Positions 1-5,030 of a stretch of 5,030 nt of DNA are shown here, piece after piece. Numbering within the stretch: the first letter of the stretch is position 1; every line of letters starts with the position of its first letter. The position numbers were made by a program, and so were the translations under genes. Source of the DNA: Thermodesulfobacteriota bacterium (GTDB taxonomy: Bacteria > Desulfobacterota > BSN033 > UBA1163); the NCBI GenBank assembly GCA_030024065.1, contig JASEIE010000293.1, positions 1 to 5,030 of the forward strand. Reading direction: 5' to 3'. Below the pieces are notes generated by a model. It was not told where the DNA came from, ran no database searches, and saw nothing but the letters and a program-made list of their open reading frames with translations.

Positions 1-1861
1 GGTTGTTGCGGGCGATGGAAGCGGCACGATCACCTTGAAGTGGTTCCGTGGAAATGAGCGTTATCTGAAAGAGAGATTTAAAAAAGGACGAAGATTGATC
101 TTTTCCGGCGAGGTGAGGTGGTTCAATTACCAGAAGGAGATCCATCATCCTGATGTGGAGATCGTGGAGGGGGATATCGAGGAAGATTATCTTAACTTTA
201 AACGGATCGTTCCCATCTATTCCGAAACAGAGGGTCTCTATCAGAGGACATTGCGCCGTCTGATGAAGAGCATCATAGATCATTTTGCAAATGAACTTTC
301 GAGTCCCATTCCCGATGAGATTGTGGAGCGACAGGATCTGATCGATTTCACAGAATCCTTTCGGAGGGTTCATTTCCCACCCGATGGAGAATCGCTGGAG
401 AGGCTCAATCTCCAACGGTCAGACGGACATCGCAGGATCATCTTCGATGAGTTTTTCTTTCTCGAACTGGGGCTTGCGTTAAAGAAGAGAGGGGTGGCCC
501 TTGAAACAGGCATCTCTTTTAGAACCGAAGGGACGCTTTCACAAAATCTGCTGAATCAACTTTCCTTTCAATTAACAGGTGCCCAGGAGAGGGCCCTGGC
601 GGAGATCGTGGAGGATATGCAGAAACCCCACCCCATGAACCGTCTGATTCAGGGGGATGTGGGAAGCGGAAAGACCATTGTTGCACTCCTGGCCAGCCTT
701 CAAGTGGTGGAATGCGGCTATCAGGCCGCCATCATGGCACCCACCGAGGTGCTGACCGAACAACATTACCTCAATATCCACCGATGGGTGGAACCCCTGG
801 GAGTTCGGGTCGCCCTGTTGACGAGCAACATCAAAGGCTCAGAGAGGGAGGAAATTTATGACCGCATCCGGAGGGGAGAGGTTCAGATCGTGATCGGAAC
901 CCATGCAGTGATTCAGGAACAGGTCGAATTTCTTCGACTGGGCCTGGCCATCATCGATGAACAGCATAAGTTTGGAGTGGTTCAAAGGGGATTATTAAAG
1001 AAGAAAGGGGGAAACCCCGATGTTCTGGTGATGACCGCCACTCCTATTCCCAGAACCCTTGCGATGACCGTTTATGGTGATCTGGACATCTCGCTGATCG
1101 ACGAGATGCCTCCCGGAAGGATGCCTGTGGAGACGAAGGTCTTTCCTGAATCCGCAAGGAGCAGGGTCTATCGAATTGTTGAAGAGGAGGTGAGGAAAGG
1201 GCGGCAGGTCTTCATAGTCTATCCCCTGGTGGAGGAATCTGAAAAGCTGGACCTCAGGGATGCAACCCAGATGGCGGAACATCTTCAAAAGGATGTCTTT
1301 CCGGAGTTTCGAATCGGATTGCTTCACGGCCGGATGAAGAGCGATGAGAAAGAGGCGATCATGGTGGAGTTCAAGGAAGGAAGGATTCAGATCCTGGTGG
1401 CTACCACTGTCATCGAGGTCGGCATCGACATCCCCAATGCCTCCGTGATGGTGGTGGAGCATGCCGAGCGGTTTGGCCTCTCACAACTCCATCAGTTAAG
1501 GGGAAGGATTGGAAGAGGGCGGTACCCTTCGAAGTGCATTCTTCTTGCGCAGTACCGATCTTCTGAAGAAGCAAAGATTCGCCTTCGGGCGATGGAACGG
1601 ACGACCGATGGATTTAAAATCGCCGAGGAAGATCTGTCGCTAAGAGGTCCCGGAGAATTCTTTGGCCTCCGGCAATCGGGTCTGCCCGATTTCAGAGTGG
1701 CACATATCCTCCGGGATGCCACGATCTTGATCGAAGCCAGAAAAGAAGCCTTTCAACTCATTGAGAAGGATCCGGAGCTGAACAACCCATCTCATCGTCC
1801 CCTGAAGGATATATTGATGAAGCGATGGAGAGGAAGGCTGGAGCTGGCTACGATAGGATGA
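1..1861 (+). CDS. recG: ATP-dependent DNA helicase RecG, 5'-truncated by window edge
   Basis: RecG is a monomeric superfamily 2 double-strand DNA translocase that remodels stalled replication forks and branched recombination intermediates in the cytoplasm. The frame is open from base 2, so the TTG at 35 is not the true start; 619 residues are visible. Visible residues 1-60 are the end of the OB-fold wedge domain, including a WF-R-G segment and an HHPDVEI stretch. Helicase motifs follow in order: Walker A GDVGSGKT (visible 218-225, bases 653-676), motif Ia PTEVLTEQH, the DEQH box (319-322, bases 956-967), TATPIPRT (345-352), an ATTVIEVGIDIPNA segment, and QLHQLRGRIGRG (495-506). The family-typical C-terminal segment RGPGEFFGLRQSG begins near visible residue 548. 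E. coli RecG is about 693 residues, so at least 75 N-terminal residues lie outside the window. No key residue is missing. The gene ends with TGA at 1859-1861. Family assignment is secure. Confidence 0.97.
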   Translation, partial: VVAGDGSGTITLKWFRGNERYLKERFKKGRRLIFSGEVRWFNYQKEIHHPDVEIVEGDIEEDYLNFKRIVPIYSETEGLYQRTLRRLMKSIIDHFANELSSPIPDEIVERQDLIDFTESFRRVHFPPDGESLERLNLQRSDGHRRIIFDEFFFLELGLALKKRGVALETGISFRTEGTLSQNLLNQLSFQLTGAQERALAEIVEDMQKPHPMNRLIQGDVGSGKTIVALLASLQVVECGYQAAIMAPTEVLTEQHYLNIHRWVEPLGVRVALLTSNIKGSEREEIYDRIRRGEVQIVIGTHAVIQEQVEFLRLGLAIIDEQHKFGVVQRGLLKKKGGNPDVLVMTATPIPRTLAMTVYGDLDISLIDEMPPGRMPVETKVFPESARSRVYRIVEEEVRKGRQVFIVYPLVEESEKLDLRDATQMAEHLQKDVFPEFRIGLLHGRMKSDEKEAIMVEFKEGRIQILVATTVIEVGIDIPNASVMVVEHAERFGLSQLHQLRGRIGRGRYPSKCILLAQYRSSEEAKIRLRAMERTTDGFKIAEEDLSLRGPGEFFGLRQSGLPDFRVAHILRDATILIEARKEAFQLIEKDPELNNPSHRPLKDILMKRWRGRLELATIG

Positions 1862-1898
1862 AATGAAGAATCGATTGAATTGGTCGTTATCGCTTTAA

Positions 1899-1933
1899 AG
1901 GGCGAAGCCCTGAACCCTACGTGGTTCAGGGCT
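1899..1933 (+). repeat. Perfect 11-bp hairpin with an overlapping alternative hairpin after recG
   Basis: Bases 1906-1916 (AGCCCTGAACC) and 1923-1933 (GGTTCAGGGCT) form a perfect 11-bp stem with a 6-nt loop. An upstream copy of AGGGC (1899-1903) can also pair with GCCCT at 1907-1911 across a GAA loop, so the two stems are mutually exclusive. The hairpin lies 44 bases after the recG stop. It is not followed by a T-run (AACAGAATTG follows), so it is not a classic intrinsic terminator. It could protect the recG mRNA 3' end, take part in Rho-dependent termination, or be a dispersed palindromic element. The structure is directly visible; its role is not. Confidence 0.6.
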
Positions 1934-1966
1934 AACAGAATTGAAAAGAGCTACAAAGTGTGTTAA

Positions 1967-1982
1967 CTCAATGACCATTGAG
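1967..1982. promoter_or_regulatory. Small 7-2-7 dyad, possible operator-like site
   Basis: CTCAATG (1967-1973) and CATTGAG (1976-1982) are exact reverse complements separated by two bases. As RNA this could only form a 6-bp stem with a GACC loop; as DNA it has the symmetry expected of a small dimeric regulator site. No regulator gene is present and no convincing promoter sits over it. A dyad of this size can arise by chance in an AT-rich spacer, so this is recorded as a weak candidate. Confidence 0.2.
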
Positions 1983-1989
1983 AAAATAA

Positions 1990-2056
1990 AGGTTGAGGAT
2001 GAGGTTAAGGTTGAGGTTTAAATAAAATCCTAAACCTTGACCTTAACCTGAATCTT
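1990..2056 (+). repeat. Inverted hexamer array forming a 19-bp stem; possible recG terminator
   Basis: Five consecutive 6-bp units on the left (AGGTTG, AGGATG, AGGTTA, AGGTTG, AGGTTT; 1990-2019) face four inverse units on the right (AACCTT, GACCTT, AACCTG, AATCTT; 2033-2056). As RNA, 2002-2020 pairs with 2031-2049 over 19 positions (17 Watson-Crick pairs and two G-U) around a 10-nt loop, and part of the pairing can continue outward. The stretch TTATTGTTTT (2055-2064) after the stem is T-rich, so it could act as an intrinsic terminator for recG, although the tract is interrupted. The structure ends about 26 bases before the alaC ribosome binding site. Repeat and stem are directly visible; the terminator role is inference. 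Confidence 0.7.
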
Positions 2057-2082
2057 ATTGTTTTAGATTTGACTTCGGATGA

Positions 2083-2088
2083 AAGGAG
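2083..2088 (+). promoter_or_regulatory. Ribosome binding site that fixes the alaC start
   Basis: AAGGAG lies six bases before the ATG at 2095. The alternative in-frame ATG codons at 2131 and 2134 have no comparable Shine-Dalgarno sequence at the right distance. This supports the upstream start and the 12-residue leader ([12 protein letters not shown]) before the conserved part of the protein. Confidence 0.8.
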
Positions 2089-2094
2089 TGAGAC

Positions 2095-3282
2095 ATGGTG
2101 TTTCACCCGGAGGGTGGCGGTTTTCATCGTATGATGAGGTTGCCTCCCTATATCTTCGGCATTGTCAATCAACTGAAGATGGAGGCCCGGAGAAGAGGAG
2201 AGGATATCATCGATTTGGGGATGGGTAATCCGGATCTGCCCACTCCCAAACACATCATCAATAAACTGATCGAAGCCGTCAAGAATCCGAGGAACCATCG
2301 GTACTCAGCCTCAAAGGGAATTTATAAACTTCGACTGGCCATCATTGACTGGTACCGCCGGCGCTATGATGTGGACCTCGATCCAGATTCAGAGGTGGTC
2401 GTCACCATTGGTGCGAAGGAGGGCATCGGGCATCTGGTCTTGGCGACCCTGGGTCCGGGAGATGTGGTCATCGTTCCCGATCCGACCTATCCCATCCATG
2501 CTTATTCGGTGGTGATTGCAGGCGGAGACCTGCGTTCGGTCCCTTTGGTCGGCGAAGGGGACTTCTTCCAGAGGCTGCTGTCAGCAACGAAACAGACCTG
2601 GCCTCAACCCAAGATGCTGATCGCCAGTTTTCCCCACAATCCGACGACGAAGGTAGTCGATCTGGATTTCTTCGAAGAGATGGTTGCCTTTGCAAAGGAT
2701 CATCATTTGATGATCGTCCATGATCTGGCTTATGCGGATATTGTCTTCGATGGATACAAGGCGCCCAGTCTTCTTCAGGTGAAAGGGGCAAAGGAGATCG
2801 GGGTGGAATTCTTCTCCCTCTCCAAGAGTTACAATATGGCTGGTTGGAGGGTTGGGTTTGCCGTTGGTAACCCTGAGATGTTGACCGCTTTAGCCAGGTT
2901 GAAGAGTTACTTTGACTATGGCGCCTTTCAACCCATTCAGATTGCATCCATCATCGCTCTCAATGAGGATCAGGACTGTGTTCAAGAGATATCTGATATT
3001 TATAGGAGAAGAAGGGATACCCTCATCCATGGTCTGAAACGGGTGGGCTGGGAGATCGAGAAACCGAAGGGGACCATGTTCGTCTGGGCGGAGATCCCGA
3101 AACCCTTCGAGAAGATGGGATCTATTGATTTTGCCAAATACCTGTTAAAAGAGGGAAAGGTTGCTGTTTCCCCGGGCATCGGATTCGGAGAGTACGGAGA
3201 GGGGTTTGTGAGATTTGCCCTGGTGGAGAATGAGGCCCGAATCAAACAGGCGGTAAAAGGAATCCAGAAGGCGCTGAAGTAA
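2095..3282 (+). CDS. alaC: AlaC-type PLP-dependent aminotransferase (class I/II)
   Basis: This 395-residue cytoplasmic fold-type I aminotransferase is closest in remembered sequence to E. coli AlaC (412 aa), which interconverts pyruvate/glutamate and alanine/2-oxoglutarate. Shared landmarks are RLPPYIF near the N-terminus, [16 protein letters not shown] (Asn45), [13 protein letters not shown] phosphate-cradle residues, FPHNPTTK (Asn182), [13 protein letters not shown] (Asp210, which contacts the PLP pyridine, and Tyr213), [12 protein letters not shown] with the Schiff-base Lys244, and FVRFALVEN with Arg373 as the likely carboxylate-binding residue. All catalytic positions are present. The start at 2095 is chosen for its strong ribosome binding site. 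The gene is followed by hom and thrC on the same strand, so it may work with aspartate-family synthesis. Related subfamilies include LL-diaminopimelate and aspartate aminotransferases, so exact substrate preference is less certain than the family. Confidence 0.88.
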   Translation: MVFHPEGGGFHRMMRLPPYIFGIVNQLKMEARRRGEDIIDLGMGNPDLPTPKHIINKLIEAVKNPRNHRYSASKGIYKLRLAIIDWYRRRYDVDLDPDSEVVVTIGAKEGIGHLVLATLGPGDVVIVPDPTYPIHAYSVVIAGGDLRSVPLVGEGDFFQRLLSATKQTWPQPKMLIASFPHNPTTKVVDLDFFEEMVAFAKDHHLMIVHDLAYADIVFDGYKAPSLLQVKGAKEIGVEFFSLSKSYNMAGWRVGFAVGNPEMLTALARLKSYFDYGAFQPIQIASIIALNEDQDCVQEISDIYRRRRDTLIHGLKRVGWEIEKPKGTMFVWAEIPKPFEKMGSIDFAKYLLKEGKVAVSPGIGFGEYGEGFVRFALVENEARIKQAVKGIQKALK

Positions 3283-3286
3283 AGAA

Positions 3287-3314
3287 AGTTCGGAGTGATG
3301 AGTTCGTAGTTCGG
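3287..3314 (+). repeat. Heptamer array directly after alaC
   Basis: Four consecutive 7-bp units (AGTTCGG, AGTGATG, AGTTCGT, AGTTCGG) begin four bases after the alaC stop codon. Three of the four share AGTTCG. A short GAAAC/GTTTC hairpin (3314-3318 with 3323-3327, loop AGTG) follows and separates this array from the octamer array downstream. No function is evident. Confidence 0.6.
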
Positions 3315-3327
3315 AAACAGTGGTTTC

Positions 3328-3401
3328 ATAGTTCGATAGTCAGATCGTCTTATAGCCTTTAACTACCCGACTAACAGACTAAGCGACTATGCGACTCACA
3401 T
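3328..3401. repeat. Inverted octamer array between alaC and hom
   Basis: The left side has four 8-bp units (ATAGTTCG, ATAGTCAG, ATCGTCTT, ATAGCCTT; 3328-3359). The right side has five units starting with ACT (ACTACCCG, ACTAACAG, ACTAAGCG, ACTATGCG, ACTCACAT; 3362-3401). TAGT on the left is the reverse complement of ACTA on the right. The halves can form an imperfect stem: ATAGTC (3336-3341) with GACTAT (3385-3390), GTCT (3347-3350) with AGAC (3376-3379), and TAG with CTA nearer the loop. The array ends two bases before the hom ribosome binding site (AGGGAG, 3404-3409). There is no T-run, so it does not look like an intrinsic terminator. Together with the heptamers this accounts for nearly the whole gap. 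Confidence 0.65.
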
Positions 3402-3414
3402 TAAGGGAGAATTT

Positions 3415-4728
3415 ATGAAAGAGATTAAGGTGGGGCTGATTGGTTTTGGGACAGTGGGTTCTGGTGTGGTTAAGATCCTCCAGAAAAATTCGAAACTCAT
3501 TGAGAAAAGAATGGGTGCAAAAGTCGTTTTGAAACGGATTGCTGATGTGGATCTGGAAACAGATCGTGGAGTGAAATTGCGGCCCGGCATCCTCACCCGC
3601 AAGACCGAGGAGGTCATCAGAGACCCTGAGATCGATATCGTCATGGAGCTGATGGGCGGGATCGAACCGGCCAGGACCTATATCCTTGAGGCGATCCAAA
3701 ATCGAAAACATATTGTCACTGCCAATAAGGCCCTCCTTGCACTTCATGGAGACGAGATATTCAAAATGGCTCAACGTTTTGGGGTGGATGTCAACTTCGA
3801 AGGATCGGTCGGAGGAGGTATTCCCCTGATCCGGTCAATCAAAGAGGGGTTGGTTGCCAACCGGATCCAATCGATCTTCGGCATTCTCAATGGAACATCG
3901 AACTACATCCTTTCAAAGATGACAGACGAAGGAAGAGGGTTTAAAGAGGTCCTTAAGGAAGCCCAGGAGAAAGGATATGCGGAAGCGGATCCAACCTATG
4001 ATATCGAGGGAATTGATGCAGCCCACAAGCTCACCATCCTCATCCGGTTGGCCTTCGGGACACCCATACGGTTTAAAGATATTTTTATCGGAGGGATCTC
4101 CGAGATCACACCCGTTGATATTCAATTCAGTCGGGAATTCGGATACCGGATTAAACTCCTGGCCATTGCAAAAGTCGATGGCGGCAAAATAGAGGCTCGG
4201 GTTCATCCCACGATGATCCCTGAGGAACATCTTCTCTCAACGGTGGGAGGAGTTTTTAATGCCATCTATATTAAGGGAGATGCAGTGGGGCCGACCCTCT
4301 TTTATGGGCAGGGGGCAGGACAGATGCCCACGGGCAGCGCAGTGGTGGGCGATCTGGTAGAACTGGGCAGGAATCATCTCGTTCGTGCCAACGGTCGCCG
4401 GGTCCCTCTTCTTTCCTACCAGCCATCTGCCATTGAAAGGGTTCCACTGAAGAAGATGGAGGATGTGGTAATGCCATTCTATATGCGGTTTTCCGCACTG
4501 GACCGCCCTGGGGTGCTCTCAAGGATTTCAGGGATTTTAGGAAAGAATGACATCAGCATTGCTGCGGTCATCCAGAAAGGAAGGCAGATCAGTGGCGCTG
4601 TACCTGTGGTCATGATGACCCATGAGGCAAGAGAGAAGAGTATCCATCAGGCCCTGAAAGAGATTGACCGGTTGGGAGTGATACAGGGAAAGACGATGTT
4701 CATTCGCGTGGAGGATGAGATCGAATGA
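3415..4728 (+). CDS. hom: Homoserine dehydrogenase, monofunctional, with C-terminal ACT domain
   Basis: Hom catalyses NAD(P)H-dependent reduction of aspartate semialdehyde to homoserine, the branch step to threonine and methionine. The protein has 437 residues, usual for the monofunctional ACT-containing form; no aspartokinase domain is fused to it. The N-terminal Rossmann motif is GFGTVGSG (residues 10-17). TANK carries Lys105 and IDAAHK carries Asp201 and Lys205, which match the conserved catalytic lysines and acid of the family. GILNGTSNYIL begins at Gly156, and YAEADPT supplies Glu190 and Asp192. Residues about 356-430, beginning FYMRFSALDRPGVLSRISGIL, form an ACT domain; in this family it usually mediates threonine feedback inhibition, which is inferred here. 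The ATG at 3415 follows AGGGAG with five bases between. The gene lies between alaC and thrC in one direction, suggesting a common amino-acid biosynthesis unit. Confidence 0.97.
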   Translation: MKEIKVGLIGFGTVGSGVVKILQKNSKLIEKRMGAKVVLKRIADVDLETDRGVKLRPGILTRKTEEVIRDPEIDIVMELMGGIEPARTYILEAIQNRKHIVTANKALLALHGDEIFKMAQRFGVDVNFEGSVGGGIPLIRSIKEGLVANRIQSIFGILNGTSNYILSKMTDEGRGFKEVLKEAQEKGYAEADPTYDIEGIDAAHKLTILIRLAFGTPIRFKDIFIGGISEITPVDIQFSREFGYRIKLLAIAKVDGGKIEARVHPTMIPEEHLLSTVGGVFNAIYIKGDAVGPTLFYGQGAGQMPTGSAVVGDLVELGRNHLVRANGRRVPLLSYQPSAIERVPLKKMEDVVMPFYMRFSALDRPGVLSRISGILGKNDISIAAVIQKGRQISGAVPVVMMTHEAREKSIHQALKEIDRLGVIQGKTMFIRVEDEIE

Positions 4729-4810
4729 TTGCCGAATGCGGAGTGCAGATTGTGGAATGTGGGATGAAATTCCGAAATCCGAATTCCGAAATCCGAAATG
4801 GAAAATGGGG
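4727..4810. repeat. Twelve-unit heptamer array filling the hom-thrC gap
   Basis: From within the hom stop codon to the thrC ribosome binding site the sequence divides into 7-bp units without a break: GATTGCC, GAATGCG, GAGTGCA, GATTGTG, GAATGTG, GGATGAA, ATTCCGA, AATCCGA, ATTCCGA, AATCCGA, AATGGAA, AATGGGG. The four central units are a perfect 14-bp tandem duplication (4769-4782 and 4783-4796). The left units follow GANTGYG, and the right units read on the other strand as GANTTCG, so the array is an inverted pair. Bases 4748-4762 can pair with 4779-4793 (11 Watson-Crick pairs, two G-U and two mismatches). The units are strongest at 4734-4796; the outermost ones are degenerate. Confidence 0.75.
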
Positions 4811-4813
4811 TGA
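4807..4813 (+). promoter_or_regulatory. thrC ribosome binding site at the edge of the heptamer array
   Basis: GGGGTGA lies four bases before the ATG at 4818 and matches the GGTGA end of an extended Shine-Dalgarno sequence. It overlaps the last, degenerate unit of the heptamer array, so the fold of the array could affect access of ribosomes to this site. The in-frame ATG at 4836 is less likely as the start because homologues keep the W-x-G-x-I segment that lies before it. Confidence 0.55.
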
Positions 4814-4817
4814 AAAC

Positions 4818-5030
4818 ATGTGGCGTGGAGTGATCATGGAGTATTGGGATTTTTTGCCGGTGATAAAGGAAGAGAATGTTATTACCCTCTTAGAGGGAAA
4901 TACCCCTCTCATTCCATCTTCCCGGATCAGCAAAGAGGTCCTCTCCGGAGTCAGGCTCTTTTTCAAGTATGAAGGCCTCAACCCGACCGGCTCGTTCAAA
5001 GACCGGGGGATGACCGTTGCAGTTTCCATG
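4818..5030 (+). CDS. thrC: Threonine synthase, N-terminal part, 3'-truncated by window edge
   Basis: ThrC is a PLP enzyme that converts O-phosphohomoserine to threonine, the last step of the pathway begun by Hom. Seventy-one codons are visible and remain open to the window end. The protein begins MWRGVIMEYWDFLPV, then ITLLEGNTPLI (residues 22-32), then KYEGLNPTGSFKDRGM, where Lys61 is the expected PLP-binding lysine. This order and the early lysine resemble the shorter Bacillus subtilis-type threonine synthase rather than the E. coli type, whose lysine lies near residue 107. The start at 4818 keeps the conserved N-terminal tryptophan. About 280 further residues would be expected beyond the window. 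A threonine dehydratase or cysteine synthase relative is unlikely given the LEGNTPLI and GSFKDRGM pair and the position after hom. Confidence 0.93.
   Translation, partial: MWRGVIMEYWDFLPVIKEENVITLLEGNTPLIPSSRISKEVLSGVRLFFKYEGLNPTGSFKDRGMTVAVSM

Noticed and set aside
35..37. TTG as the start codon of recG
   Set aside because: The frame is open upstream to the window edge and the upstream codons encode conserved wedge-domain sequence; the gene is simply cut by the edge.
995..1462. 155-codon open frame on the minus strand
   Set aside because: It lies wholly within recG, antisense to conserved helicase motifs, and its translation is His-rich low-quality sequence without a recognisable domain.
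2037..2068. Possible alaC promoter with TTGACC as the -35 element
   Set aside because: TTGACC belongs to the hexamer repeat and inverted stem, and no good -10 hexamer occurs at 16-18 bases spacing (GTTTTA or TTTTAG only).
2468..2947. 159-codon open frame on the minus strand
   Set aside because: It is antisense to the catalytic core of the aminotransferase; its Ser/Arg/Pro-rich composition is typical of a shadow frame.
3287..3401. CRISPR or CRISPR-like array
   Set aside because: Units are only 7-8 bp, contiguous and degenerate, with no 20-40-bp repeats, unique spacers or cas genes.
3379..3774. 131-codon open frame on the minus strand spanning the octamer array and the hom 5' end
   Set aside because: It is antisense to the conserved Rossmann domain of hom, with no supporting ribosome binding site or family resemblance.
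3977..4192. 71-codon open frame on the plus strand inside hom
   Set aside because: It is fully nested in hom in another frame, has no ribosome binding site and no recognisable features.
4700..5029. 109-codon open frame on the minus strand across the hom-thrC gap
   Set aside because: It is antisense to thrC and runs through the heptamer array, which gives a repetitive translation (RISEFGFRNF); it is explained by the array.

Overview
The window holds four genes, all on the + strand: the 3' part of recG (cut by the left edge), a complete AlaC-type PLP aminotransferase gene, a complete homoserine dehydrogenase gene (hom), and the first 71 codons of threonine synthase (thrC, cut by the right edge). 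All four reading frames are intact, with no frameshift or internal stop. The base composition is roughly balanced and the coding strand is purine-rich. Protein style and gene order suggest a Gram-negative bacterium of the deltaproteobacterial/Desulfobacterota kind. That placement is an impression from family resemblance, not a search result.

Layout. Bases 1-1861: recG helicase, from the wedge domain to the C-terminus. Bases 1862-2094: a 233-bp gap with an 11-bp perfect hairpin, a small dyad, and a hexamer array that folds back on itself into a 19-bp stem. Bases 2095-3282: alaC. Bases 3283-3414: a 132-bp gap filled by heptamers and then octamers, with the octamers in opposite orientation on the two sides of a centre. 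Bases 3415-4728: hom. Bases 4729-4817: an 89-bp gap filled almost completely by twelve consecutive 7-bp units, running from the hom stop codon into the thrC ribosome binding site. Bases 4818-5030: start of thrC.

Function. Hom makes homoserine from aspartate semialdehyde. ThrC makes threonine from phosphohomoserine. The aminotransferase next to them most closely resembles E. coli AlaC (pyruvate/glutamate to alanine), and its position suggests a link to amino-acid supply for the same pathway. No homoserine kinase or aspartokinase is in the window. RecG (replication-fork and recombination-intermediate remodelling) is functionally unrelated and probably belongs to the preceding transcription unit.

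The genes are ordinary. The part worth attention is the spacers. Each of the three gaps carries a different short-period array (6 bp; 7 then 8 bp; 7 bp), and each array is arranged as an inverted pair that could fold into a long imperfect hairpin. No mobile element, CRISPR array, tRNA or rRNA was seen.
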